64,000 bases of DNA, from contig NC_084927.1 in NCBI RefSeq assembly GCF_958298935.1, positions 26,734,001 to 26,798,000 of the forward strand, read 5' to 3'. The notes under the pieces are model-generated. The model was not told the origin of the DNA. It was given only the letters and a program-made list of their open reading frames with translations, and searched no databases. Shown here piece after piece: positions 10,181-22,400 of this stretch. Both the position numbers and the translations under genes were made by a program. This DNA comes from Phragmites australis. Its lineage: Eukaryota > Streptophyta > Magnoliopsida > Poales > Poaceae. The first letter of the stretch is position 1, and each line of letters starts with the position of its first letter.

Positions 10181-12742
10181 GCTGAAGGCAGTGAGAGAAG
10201 AGCTTGGACATGAGATTCGGGTTTTTTTGCGCACAGTATTTGAGGCAATACCTAGCAAGCTGCCCAGTGCAAATCATGGTATCGAAACTTTGTTTACTTC
10301 TGATTTACCTAAACCTCTCTATTTTGATTTACCTAAACTCTATTGTGACATCAAAGCATTGTTCTTGCAGAGGAAGATGATGACTTTTATGAGCTTCAGC
10401 CTGCTGATTATTTCAACTTGATTTTAAACAGGATGGCAGGTGGACAATATGGTTTGGGAACTTTCACATTTAACATTTTAGCATCCACTTAGTGTTGGCC
10501 AAATCGTACTATTTTGCTTTCTGTTTACTTGCTGTTTAAAATTATGGCATTGTGCAGAACAATCTAAAATGCTGAAGACTCGCAAGATGCGGGAGGCCGA
10601 ACTTGCTGCTCGACGAGCAAAGATAACAAAGGTAGGGTTATAATGCACATCATTACTATGTACATTTCTCACAAATCAATTAATATGCAATACTGCTTTG
10701 TGTAGGCCTCTGTACAAAGGAACATGGCATACTCCTTATTATCATTTCTTTTGTTCCCCTTTTATGTAATTGTTAGGTAGCTCCTCTTTATTCCAGCCTT
10801 ATCTGAACAGTGCCTTAAGAGAGGCTTGAAGATAGTAAACATCCTTTATATTTGAGAAAAAAATATATATGCTAATTCTAGTGTGCTAGCATGTGAAATA
10901 TTCTTAAGAAATATTACATAACGATACACATAGTTCTAACTACTTGCTTGCAAAGAAAGTTGCTGCTTATTCTTACCAATTTAGTGCATAATAGATTTCT
11001 TAAGGAGAGTTCCGTTAATTTACCTGTTTTTATTTCATTTCTCTTTCTGGATCTACTTTGTATTTCCGTATTGATGGTAACTGCCTTAATTGTAGGCAGT
11101 AATGAGGGTACGATTCCCTGATGGTTACATTCTTGAGGCTGACTTTCTTCCAACAGAGAGAATTCATAGTCTAGTGGACCTGCTCATGAAAGTACTTGCT
11201 AGACCAGATCTGCCTGTTCTTTCTTTGTAAGTTCTGCTGCTCTCTTAGGAATGATAGATGTACAGTTTAACTAATATCTGTTTCATCTGTCTCCTTTCCC
11301 CCTTGATCATTTCCTTTTATTTGTCCATGGCAATAATATATTCTGGTTATGATTGGCATAGGTTTCATCAGTCTTGATGATAAGTCTTATTTATCTTTAT
11401 CATTGTCAAGCAAATATCTTGGTAATCATGAAAGGCTGGGAAACAACTAACCTGCAGTAAATAGTTCGACGCTTACAAAAATCTGTGAATTAACTTTTAA
11501 TACATCATTTTGTGCAAAGGGTTTCAGAATCATTTAGTGCAAAGGGTTTTTGCAATTATGAGACAACTGTTATGAAGTGCTATTTGGCAAAAAAAATAAA
11601 AAATAAAAAATGAAGTGTTAAAAGTGTAAAACCATTGGCAACACCGATTTGATGAGTCTGTACAACAGTAACATAAATGGAAGTCTCTTTCTCACTGCTT
11701 TCTTCTAACAAGTTTGCCACCTGTGCTGAATCACAGAATCGTTTCATGAAAGCTTCAATTTTTAGGTTATGCCATTCAATTTGAACAACAGCAGTGTCTG
11801 GAGTGATGCAGTATGGTGATTTAGTGCCTGTTTTAGATAAAATATGCACCATCGAAATTTTATGCCAAATGTTCCTTGGGTTGAACTTATAAAATGTAGG
11901 GGCTGATAATCTTCTTGATTGTCTGGTGCATAGTCACCAAATTCTCGGGTCGATAGGGTCGAGGAATGGGATTGAGGAACGAGGTACACCACTTGCAAAA
12001 GATTTTGGCAAGATGGAAATGCCATGTTTCTTTCATACATCTCAGACATGTATTGTTTACAATTTATTAATGCTGGATCCATTCAATTCCATAACAGATA
12101 CAGTACCTTGAAAAAAGCGAATACTAGACACGTCACAGGACTTCTATACAGTTGGCTTTGTCCCTTGAGCTAATGTCCACTTTTCTTATGATCTGCCCGA
12201 AGGTATGCTTTGTCATAATGGGTAGTGGTTAGTTGAGAAAATAAGCAATAATTACCTCTCAGCTGAGTCTTTTAACATTTGTTGTGTCTTGTAAAGCTGT
12301 ATTTCCTCATGCATATGAAGGCATTCAAGTTCATGATTGTTGCTGTACACACACAAATGAATTTGCTTCTTGTGCACTTGCAGGAGGCTGAAACAGTCAT
12401 CAAATGATGCAATTTATGCTTGTTGCTGTACATGGTTGTCTTATGTCAAAAAAAGTTCCACAGTTGTCGTTATGCATTCAGATATTCATGAGTATTTTCA
12501 TGGGAGGTGTCACATGTTTTGGACATGCAGGTTCAGAGCTAAATTCAGATAGTGTAAAATCAGGACCTTGTCTCCGTGAAGAAATTCGAAGTTTGGATGG
12601 ATTGTCACTTCTGTCAAAACCAGCTAGTCAATTTGACGATTCTAGGATGAACTCTTCTGCTCATCAATCGGATGCCTCTCAATCTGATTATGCAGAAGCA
12701 ACACACAAGAAACCCAATAGACCAAAGTGGTTCAAAAGGTAA
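10181..12742 (+). pseudogene. Plant UBX-domain protein PUX1-like, disabled by a frameshift and two stops
   Basis: PUX1 proteins bind the AAA-ATPase CDC48/p97 through a UBX domain and regulate its hexamer assembly. Six exons are readable: 10181-10278 (LKAVREELGHEIRVF), 10371-10439 (EEDDDFYELQPADYF), 10558-10631 (MLKTRKMREAELAARRAKIT), 11096-11226 (MRVRFPDGYILEADFLP, first half of UBX), 12098-12202 (second half, QDFYTVGFVP) and 12531-12742 (ending PKWFKR and TAA). All have GT-AG borders. Three lesions break it: an extra G near 11216, just before the end of the fourth exon; TGA at 12109-12111 where the family has Pro; and TGA at 12166-12168 where it has Gly of the FVPG segment. A first exon was not found. 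Introns are retained, so this is a decayed gene and not a processed copy. Confidence 0.88.
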
Positions 12743-13338
12743 TATTTTTGCTCTTAATTGCATTTTTTTTCTTTGACCCCTTCAAGTTTTTGTCAGTCTT
12801 CTAGTTCCACACTGTTAGGAATACGACAACTTCATATGGGTGGATACTTGTGAAATTCATCACATTTTAGTTGAAGAATCCAAAATAACCTGCTTCTGAT
12901 TGCAGTCCAATAGTTAAAAAGGAGAGAAACTTCCCAAGTAGCACCTATCAATTAACCTGCTGGCCCTTGCGATCCAGAACTTCAGAACTTTGTTAGCATT
13001 TATAAGGAGCTTTAAACTGGATCCTTGCCTAGGAAACTCCATGTTTCTGGTTAAACTTTGTTTAGCTTTGCATTTTTACCCTTCAATGATTATACAAATA
13101 CAAATGCTTAAGTAGTCTATTACAGTTTCATTTTAATGCATGCGTTTCATACTATAGTGTTTGTTGAAACAACCCAATCAAGGGATATTTATATTGTGAT
13201 GATTCTTTTGCTTGAACTCCATTTGTACGCTAGCTATTTTGTTTCAGCATATCTTCTGACTTGCAAGCTCACGACAGATTGACAGTTATCTACCCCTTGC
13301 AGGTGATACTGCTCAGATGGCACAGGAGCACTCTATTA

Positions 13339-13958
13339 GGACGTGTTTGGTTGCTCCGCTCCGCTCGTGCAAGCATCCGTCGGTGCAGTCGCTCGTGCAA
13401 GCATCTGTTGGTTGCCTGGACCGGCCCTCTCGCCTGCACCCTCCCGTGCAAATGCATCGAGCGAGCCTGGCTCCGCGCGTACGCCGGAATCGGTGTACGC
13501 GCCGAGCTTGGCTCGCCCGGTGAAAAACACTATGCGTGATATTTTTTTATTTAACTTTAGATTTTATTTTTACGGTACAAGAGTGATCCAGAAATTCTAA
13601 ACATTTTCGTGAGCAAACTAAAGCTCACTAGCAACCTATTTTAATTAGTTTGATCCAAAAAGCCTATATTAATATTTAATTTAAATCCTCTAAAATTATA
13701 AAAATTCACTAATATTCTTATCCTGTGATGTACTAATTTATAAAAATATTTTCAACCCTATGTTATTTGGTTAAAAAATAAGTTCTTTTGTAATGCAATA
13801 TATACTCATACGGGTAATTAAACATAATCTCTTCTCAGCCAGACTGAGCATATACAGCCAATCAAATAAACCCTACCTGTCTCAACTCAACTTGCATAAC
13901 TCATACGAGTCAAGCTGAGGACATACAAGCTGAGGACATACAAGTAATTAAACAGGCC
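13339..13958. mobile_element. Tourist-like (PIF/Harbinger-type) non-autonomous element
   Basis: The left end reads GGACGTGTTTGGTTGC and the right end, inverted, GGCCTGTTTAATTAC. They are flanked by TTA at 13336-13338 and TAA at 13959-13961, so a TA core duplication is safe and a 3-bp one is imperfect. G-G-C-C-T-G-T-T-T-type ends with a 3-bp T-A-rich duplication fit grass Tourist elements. The 620-bp body is GC-rich on the left and AT-rich on the right. It lies about 600 bp downstream of the PUX1 remnant stop. Confidence 0.6.
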
Positions 13959-16439
13959 TAACGGATCCCATCTTTTATAGGTAGGACCAGTGTAGCATGT
14001 AAATTTGATGTCTTGCAACTCATCAGAACGCTGCTGTGGCTAAGCGCTTTGGCGCCTTACAAATTGTGTAAAGACCCCATAGAAACAGTGGAAATAATAC
14101 TCCCGTGTCCGTAACGCTTCACAGCATGATGTTGTGCCTGTCTTTACACACTACATTTTCAGGAAAGTGATTGAGTTGGTTGGAAAAGTACCAATGAACA
14201 TGGGGTTTCAGATCTGAAGTGGTTGTGCATTACCCTGCTTACGCCATGATATCGTGTCAGGTTGCTTTCTTGAGTCAATTTTCATACTGATGGCATCAGC
14301 GACTAATTTGTCGCATAGTGGTACAGATTTCTTTCCACAGCTAATGGTCGTGGGCCAGCTAGATTCTGTGTGATTGTGATATTGTGTTCACGTTGTGCTG
14401 TGGTGACTGGTTAGTGGCTGCTTTTGACAAAAACTGGATCTACCCTGCATCTGTTTATACAGTCTCAAATTTACTCAAATAAATAAAAACTTAGTTTAAT
14501 TTATCCAGACAGATATAATTAATTAAATATTATTTTTTTAACAAATATAACTTCCATCAGACTGCTTTCTCAACCTACCTATAGGCAATCAATTACACTC
14601 AGCGTGATTGGAGAAGAGCCCCTTTGTTGAAGTGGTGGGTTTCACACCACAGAGTATAGCAGATCGTAACAGAATATGTAGTTAATCGCGTTCCAGACAG
14701 ATAACCTGAGCTTTGAGATTGCCTTTCTACATTCAGGTCTTGGGTTAACCACGGCGAAGTGAATCTCAATCGGTCGACTCGCTGATGATCTTGTTTTTAA
14801 CTCCTAAGGTTTTTTTTTTTTTTTTGCAAGCTCCTGACGGGACTTTTTAACAGCTTTCGCCGATTTGTTGGATGAAATTAAAAAGTTTGCAGGGGTTAGT
14901 AGCAGCCGGATGCACCGAGTCAGAGCCATAGCCAAACAAGGAGAAGCGAATGCATCCATGGATCGGACCGGATTTCCAGCGGCACCGGCCGCATCTGCAA
15001 ATGACCAAAACTTTCTCAACCCCAACCAAAGCTAATTTAACCACCTCAGCTCAGGAGAAGAAACTTTCCTTTAATGTCCTCCATGTTCAGATAGCGGTGC
15101 TAATTTAACAAAGAGTTTGGAGTTTCAGTAGAGCGCTTTGCAGTGCACGCAGGGGAAACGCTGAGCAGCGAGTTACACTGACATTATCTTACAAGAAAAA
15201 GGACACAAGTTACACAAACCATTAACGAGTTGAGTTCGCTCCAGTACCGCCAAGCCACATGCAGATGGGATCTTGAATAGCCGGTGCTATTCAAGAACAC
15301 GTACGTACGCCCGGCCACTAAGGCTAATTCAAGAACACGTACGAACGTATGCTCAGTAGAGCTCGAGCTTTTAAGAATTCTGAAGCCGTGCATTTTGAAC
15401 TTAGAAATTTATTACGCTATGATATATCGAGAGTAGTTAAGTGAATCATTTTATTTTCTTTTTAATATAAAAATAAAGATTTAAATTACTTTATTTTAAC
15501 TTAAAAGCGTAAAATCTAACGTAGAATTTGAGAAGGAGCTTGTCAAACGTAAGTTAAAAATATGTCCACAATGCACTCGTAACGCATGGATGCATGCTTG
15601 TCATCTAGAAGGCGTTTTCAGCGTCGCTGGTACCGATAGGGAGAAGATAGCTACCCAAAACTACACGAACGGGGAGCGGCAGGCGAGCCGGCACACCACG
15701 ACGAGTCACGTGTAAATGTGCATACGTGAGTACGTGACGCAGCGCAAAGCATGTTCCGTCGAGGCCAGCTGCTATGATCCCCATGGCCAACTCACTCAAA
15801 CCTCCGACGAGATGGACATTACTAAAAAGCTATTTTCTATTTTCGGAGCTGATGGTAATCTATTTCTAGAGATGTTTAGTCTATCGGTGTTTGATTGAAT
15901 GTTTATGAAAATAAATAATTTTTAATAACATAAAGGAGATCATATGTGAAAATCTATTACAAGATTCGATTCATTTAAGGTATCTCATGTGATAATCGGT
16001 CTCCGAATCGATATTTTTTTAAAGAAAAAAGAGATTTTTTTATCCGACCAGGCACCCCTCGCGTCGTCGTAAGTCACAAGTCACGCGATTTTTCACGTGA
16101 AATAGGCTCACGTGCGTTTCTTAACACTCAAACTCAGAACCTCTCAACTTATACGAACCCTGCTTACTATCCCACTACAGAACTATTAGTGATACTAATA
16201 ACATATGTATTTCTTTTGATATCTTCTATTTGAAACTTTAAACGATTATTTGGACATCTAATTGACTTCAAATAAAAAAATTCAACTATAAAATTGTAGA
16301 TTTTGTTAAGGACTATAATTTTCATATAATGTATGTCCTCATCCAACTTCTTATGAAAAAATTATAAATTATTTAAGATAAACTTTCATCTATTATCATT
16401 TTACACATACAGTTTTTTATGTGAATTGTCTATGTTAAT

Positions 16440-16880
16440 CATCTTATTTTCAAAGATGATTCACATAAAGAACCACCTATAAAATTGATATTTTACATAG
16501 ACAGTTCACTTAAAAATCAAATATGATAATCATCTCATTACTAGAATCGGTTCACGTAAGTAACCTTACGTGAAAATGATCTTATTTTCAGAGACGATTC
16601 ACATAAAGAACTGTATCTGAAAATGATATTTTACACAGACGGGTCGTATAAAAAATCGTATGTGATAATCATCTTATTATCAGAGACAATTCACATAAGT
16701 ATCTGTCTCTATAAATAACTATTTTTACAGACGATTCACATAAGCAACCGTCTTTTAAAATAACAATTTTTACATACAATTCATATAAGAAACCACATAT
16801 GATAATGATACGATTACTTACATACCATTCACATAAAAAACTATCTTTAAAAATAACCTTTAAATAGACGACTTCTTATG
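16440..16880. repeat. Degenerate tandem array, period about 46 bp
   Basis: The core GATTCACATAA(A/G)NAACC recurs at about 16458, 16502, 16549, 16596, 16640, 16687, 16731, 16778 and 16827, spaced 44-49 bp. Between cores is GAAAATGATNTTTTACAGAC-like sequence. Arrays of this type occur as subterminal repeats of CACTA elements in grasses. A CACTACAG motif lies upstream at 16173, but no matching second end was found, so the CACTA assignment is inference. Confidence 0.65.
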
Positions 16881-18235
16881 TCACCTATGTTAAAAATCTT
16901 TTAGCTAGTTTGCCATATAAATCAGCTATATAAAAATATCCAAAGTATCTAAAAAATAATTTTTTAATCATAGGATGTACCTAGCTAAACCACCCCATGA
17001 CAAGCACCGCATGTTCCTTGCACCGGCGCGTCACATGGCTGTGCGGGGATTCCAGGCTGGGCCGGCCACGAACCGACACGCAGCAGATCTGAGCCGAGGC
17101 CTCCGGCGAGTCCCGGTGCCGGCCGCCGGACAGCCGTACGGAGATCTGTGCATGTGCTGGAGCTTGGAAGAGAGAGAGAGGAAGAAGAAGATGGTGAAGC
17201 TGGAGCGAATAAACTGCGTGAAGATGTCATGCTCTCGTGAGGCTTATGTGGATCTGCGGTTGCTCTGATCAGTACTGAATCGTGGGACGAACACGGTGAA
17301 CATGTGTCCCACGCTCCTGCACGCCACCACGACACCGTTGGGGAAAAACACCCGTTGATGCTTCAGCTGCATGCACCTCTTTTCTACTCTTTTCGTATTT
17401 AATAAAAATCTCTAAATTCAATTTATTTATTTATTTTTATTATTCATTCTGGTTTTGTAGCTTCTCATCCCATTATCGCATATAGATATATAGCATATTT
17501 TACTAATAAAAAGAATTAGAAGAAAAATTAGCTGATAATCTTATCATTTTTTTATATCATGTAAATTAAACTAAGATATCACTCCCGACATATTCATCAG
17601 TGACGCTTCCACAACACATTAACATCTTCACACCTTAAATTATACTTAATGTTATCACGTCCAATATTTATCTTTTTATTACAAACACATAAACACTTAG
17701 CTAGTTTCTTCTATAAATGCGAGTTTGCTCACGATCAAATTACAAAAATTAACCAAACATCACATGCACGATAAATTCCTAGAGTTAGGACTAATTTGTT
17801 TCACGCACAAGTTTGCTACGCTCATATTAGCTAAGTGTAGCTTATTAGAAAAGTATGACTAACAAATTTTTAATTATAAATATAATTAATTAGTAAAAAA
17901 AAACTAAAAGCACGACGTATGCATCAAAGAACTAAAAAATTATAACCTATCATAGCTATAGCAGCCAACTAAATAATTAAATAAAATCCATAACTACTAA
18001 CATTAGACGTGAAGGCTTAGCTGCCAACCAAAAAATACCCTGCCCAGAAGTAAACCCGGTCCCGTTACAATTTTCGTACCTTTTCGCGCAGAGGACCCTG
18101 AGAGTCTTGGGTTTTGCATTGGATGCAGAGCACGCCGGCTCGCAGGTGAGGTAGGTAGGTAGCGGACAGGTAAAAGCGGAGAAGGAAGCCAAGACCCAAG
18201 AGGCAGACAGCAGGAGGAGGCCGCCGGCGTCGCGG

Positions 18236-18243
18236 TATAAAAA
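18236..18243 (+). promoter_or_regulatory. TATA box of the G6PDH gene
   Basis: TATAAAAA lies in GC-rich sequence about 130 bp upstream of the leader exon's donor at 18375/18376. Transcription would be expected to start about 30 bp downstream, near 18270. Confidence 0.6.
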
Positions 18244-18375
18244 CGGACGGCGAGAGTAGGGCCAACCGAAGCGCGAGAATTCCACCTTTCCCTTCCACCC
18301 GCCCGTTTCTCCTTATATCTCCGCTCAAAATTCCACCTTTCCCCCGTCCGGTTTCGGCGACTCCCAGGTTTCTTG

Positions 18376-19452
18376 GTAAGCTGCTATCTATCCGCTGTGC
18401 GAGGCTGCTCTGGCCGAGCAGCCGGTGCGCTGGCTGCGCCTTGTGGGGGGGTTCTTTTTGGTGGGTCGGGTCGCCGTCCGTGCGCGTTTTTCTTGGGGTT
18501 GCTCTAGATTCTTTCCTCGATCACTAACGGTTCTGCGGCTACAGCCTGTGCCTTTGTTCGGCGCGGATCTCGCCGATGAATTTCTTGGCCACAATCTTGT
18601 CGTTGCTAGAGCTGGCGACCTTTTTCACTTCGGTGGAGGGAACTGTGGTTGGGCTTTAGCTAGTTCGTTTTCACCTTGGGGTTTTGGCAATTTTCTCTAC
18701 TTCTGGGGATCTTCTCTCGCAGGTTGTTTCGTCGGCTTGTCTTCTTATTTCCTTTTCTTTTTCCGGCAGTGACTGGTTCGGTTTGCACTTTGCAGTTTGC
18801 TGCTAGGAATTGGGAAACAATGGAGGTTTTGGGATTTCAAGTTTGAATTCGATTCTACAACTAGAATTAGGCTGGACACCACGTGCCTGCTTAGTGTACA
18901 TCGAACACCGTAAGTGGGTTTAGCAAGGATGAACTCCAAGCTGAAGAGTGGGAACTGGTTCCTTAGATATTGGAACTAGTAAGGTGACCTTTGGGTTTAA
19001 GTGGATACTGTTGTGTTGGCCTTTGGATATGGTGCTCTTAGGGTTCTCGGCAGCTGGAGAAATAAGTTGAGATGCTTTTCGAGCATACAATAGGTTGTGA
19101 TACGTTTTTCGATAATACGATAAGTTGAGGCACTTTCTCCTCAAAAGTAATCCACTAAGAAAAGTATGAGCTAGCTAGATCGAGCAATAAAAACTAGTTA
19201 ACTTAAAAAGGGGAGAAAGGAGTGTGATCTTAGATCTGATCGTGTCCGGTTTTTGTCTCCAGTTTTGAGGTGGCAGTAGATGCCATGCCTTTAGTATAAA
19301 TTGGCATTGCATGGAACCAGCCTAACAACACAAGCTGTTCATGTGTTCTTTTTTATTGTGTTTGTTGTTGGATATTTGAATGAATAGTATAAAAATGCTT
19401 AGACTACGTTTGGATCGCCTTAAGGTTAATCGTATCTTTCTTACTTGTTTAG
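18376..19452 (+). other. 5' UTR intron of the G6PDH gene
   Basis: The leader exon ends TTTCTTG|GTAAGC (donor at 18376) and the next exon starts after TTGTTTAG at 19452, 39 nt before the ATG. A 1,077-bp intron in the leader is common in plant housekeeping genes and often boosts expression. No in-frame start codon of consequence was seen in the spliced leader. Confidence 0.65.
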
Positions 19453-19491
19453 GTGTATCACTGAAGAAAGAAGAGAATCGTCCTATTTGTC

Positions 19492-22400
19492 ATGTCTGGA
19501 GGATCATCTGGATCTTCACCATCATCAAGACGAAACAGCTTTAATTCTTTATCTAGAGACCTAGATCTTCCTTTGGAGCAAGGATGTCTCTCCATAGTTG
19601 TACTTGGGGCTTCTGGAGACCTTGCCAAAAAGAAAACTTTCCCAGCACTCTACCACCTTTTTGATCAGGTATTTTACTATTTCTTGTACAATTGACTCGG
19701 AAAAATACTGTTTATTGTGCAGTTTTTCAATTTATAGAAGATAAAACTGAAATGCACGTCCAGTTGAGCCATTCCAGAGCAAGTAATCAGTACTCATTTT
19801 CTCAAGGTAACCAGATCACAAGTATAAGCACACATAATTGTAACCTTTTCCCGTCCCAGATGTGATAGTTGTAGAAGACAGCTCGAAGGACTGATGGCAA
19901 ACAACAGATCAAGCTTCTACTTATTCAATAACTACCTGTGTTGTAGACCATTTCTAAACCCAGAAAAATTAGTTTTACGAACATGCTACATCTGTGCCAT
20001 TCCTTTTTTTTTACTTTTTTTGAGCTATGTTCTGTAATACTTATTCAACAACTAGCTATGGTTATCAAGTTAATTGATATTTGTGGAAGTTAATATTCAT
20101 GTTTACAGGGATTTTTACAATCTGGCGAAGTGCATATATTTGGGTATGCTAGATCAAATCTTTCTGATGATGGGTTAAGAGAACGCATTTGTGGGTAAGG
20201 TTTCTGATGGCTGTAGCTAGTTCTAAGGTTGCATAACACAAAAGTTCTGTTTACTATACCAAGAGTTTCCTTGCTTTCGATACCAAGACATGAAAACTTA
20301 TATGCTTTCACATTTAGAAACTTACAACCTCAAAACAATTACTTCTATTGATCTGAAATGTGCTGTATATTCAGCTACATTCTGTGAACTTCAGACATCA
20401 ATTCCACATGTATTAAAGGTGTTGCTTTTATACAGGTATCTCAAAGGAGCCTCAAAAGATCTTTCAGAATTTTTGCAATTGGTAAGTTGTTGTTATAACC
20501 ATACATAATTCATTATGTGACAGAGACATCATTGTGGTAAATCTGTATCTCAGATAAAATATGTCAGTGGTTCCTATGACAATGGAGAAGGATTTGAGAA
20601 ATTGAACAAGGAAATATTGAAGTATGAGGCGTCAAACAACTCGGGAAGCTATCGCAGGCTCTTTTATTTGGCATTGCCTCCATCTGTCTACCCTTCAGTG
20701 TGCAAAATGATCAGAACATATTGCATGAATCCGTGTAAAATTTGTTTCCTGTGCTATGTGCTATTTATTTTGGAATTCTGATAAGCTATTGCACTTCAAT
20801 AGTTCACATGAAAAAACATGGATGGTGAAGTTATGAAGTTAGTGGGGGCTCAAATCTTCACAGAAGCTTAAGCTTCTCAAAGATATATTTTCTTTGCTTT
20901 TTCTTAGAGGGATATAAACTTTTACATTGTTGTTATTCAGAACTTCCAGATGTGCAGTATTAATGAGGGCATGATCATTTTATATTTTTATTCCTACCTG
21001 CCGTTTAGGCATTCACTTCTTTCTGTGTTGCTTTGCCATTGGGACTGGAGAAAATAAAATAAGTCAACTTCCAGATTGTGTTTTATCTGTTGAGTATGAT
21101 CTGTTTGGAAAGAATTAGTACAAAGGACATACTTGCCATTCATTAAAATATTCTGTATTGGTTATTTTTTTCGCAAATGAAGAGGAAATAAACTAATATC
21201 AGTTCTCTTTATAATGTATTTACATGGAAAAATAGAGCAACATACTTCAGTACTATATTGCACTATTACTTCTATTGAGTTTGGGCTTGACATTATGCTG
21301 TGCTTGCAGCTTCTCACCCTGGATGGACTCGAGTAATTGTTGAGAAGCCTTTTGGAAGGGACTTGGATTCTGCAGAAGAATTAAGTGCCCAACTTGGGGA
21401 GCTATTCGAGGAACACCAACTGTACAGAATCGACCACTACCTGGGAAAAGAATTGGTCCAAAACTTGGTAATGGCTATAACTTTTCTTGGCATATTTAGA
21501 TTTATCCCAACACTTTTCTAACTAGTTTTGAACTGATCACATTTTACAGCTTGTGCTTCGTTTTGCCAACCGCTTGTTCTTGCCTCTTTGGAACCGTGAC
21601 AATATTGATAATATACAGGTAGGCTGGTTTGTAGTTGGTAGTCAGCAGTTGGAAACTAAGTTTTGCTGGTTTAAGTTCCATGTTCATAAACTGCAGTTAC
21701 TTCAGCATTCAATAATACATTTGTTTAGTTCTTTTCGTTAGTTGGTTGCTGGACATTTATTGTGATTATAGAAAACTGTCGTATTCTATTGTTGTAGTCT
21801 AGTGTTGTATTGAACTTAAGACAACTGAAAACGTTAATGCCTAGCTGTCTATAGTTTAAGCATAATACTACCAACAATATGGCATGCTAATCAATCTAAA
21901 CCTGCAGATTGTATTCAGGGAGGACTTTGGAACTGAAGGGCGTGGAGGATATTTCGACCAGTATGGGTATGTAGAAGCAATTTTCTTTCTTGCAAAGGTA
22001 GAAGCATTACTGTATACTTCATTAGCATTTTTGTGATGAAGTTTTCTAATATAAAACCATACCCTTACAAGTCTAAAATACAAATTTCCCATGCCACACA
22101 TATATAGTAAGCAAGGTAATGATGCTCAATTTTAGAAATATTTTCAGTCCTGGTTGGTCCTTATTGATGAATAGATGTGTTTTGCATCTGAAACTGTGAA
22201 AAATGCTTTTCTTTGTTGCTTAAAGTTGCAAATTTTAGCAAGTAAAATTACAAAATTACAGCAACCAAAGAACTCTATAAAACTGCGGGGAAAAAAATCA
22301 CTGTCTATATCACTCTCTCCTGCTATAGGTGAACGTATGATTTAAGTGTAATGAATACTGGAGCTTATCCCTTCTCTGTCACCTTGCTTATACATTTTCA

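Larger units (their letters stand above)
12743..18235. other. Gene-free intergenic region between PUX1 remnant and G6PDH
   Basis: No host gene is recognised. It holds a Tourist-like element (13339-13958), a degenerate 46-bp array (about 16440-16880) and mostly AT-rich unassigned DNA. A small GC-rich patch at about 16980-17340 has open frames on both strands that match nothing I know. A segment of about 40 bp near 16068 (AAGTCACAAGTCACGCGATT, then TTCACGTG) resembles one near 9578, suggesting a dispersed repeat. Confidence 0.5.

Noticed and set aside
12098..12202. The two TGA codons as readthrough or selenocysteine
   Set aside because: PUX1 is not a selenoprotein, land plants lack the selenocysteine pathway, and an upstream frameshift is present as well.
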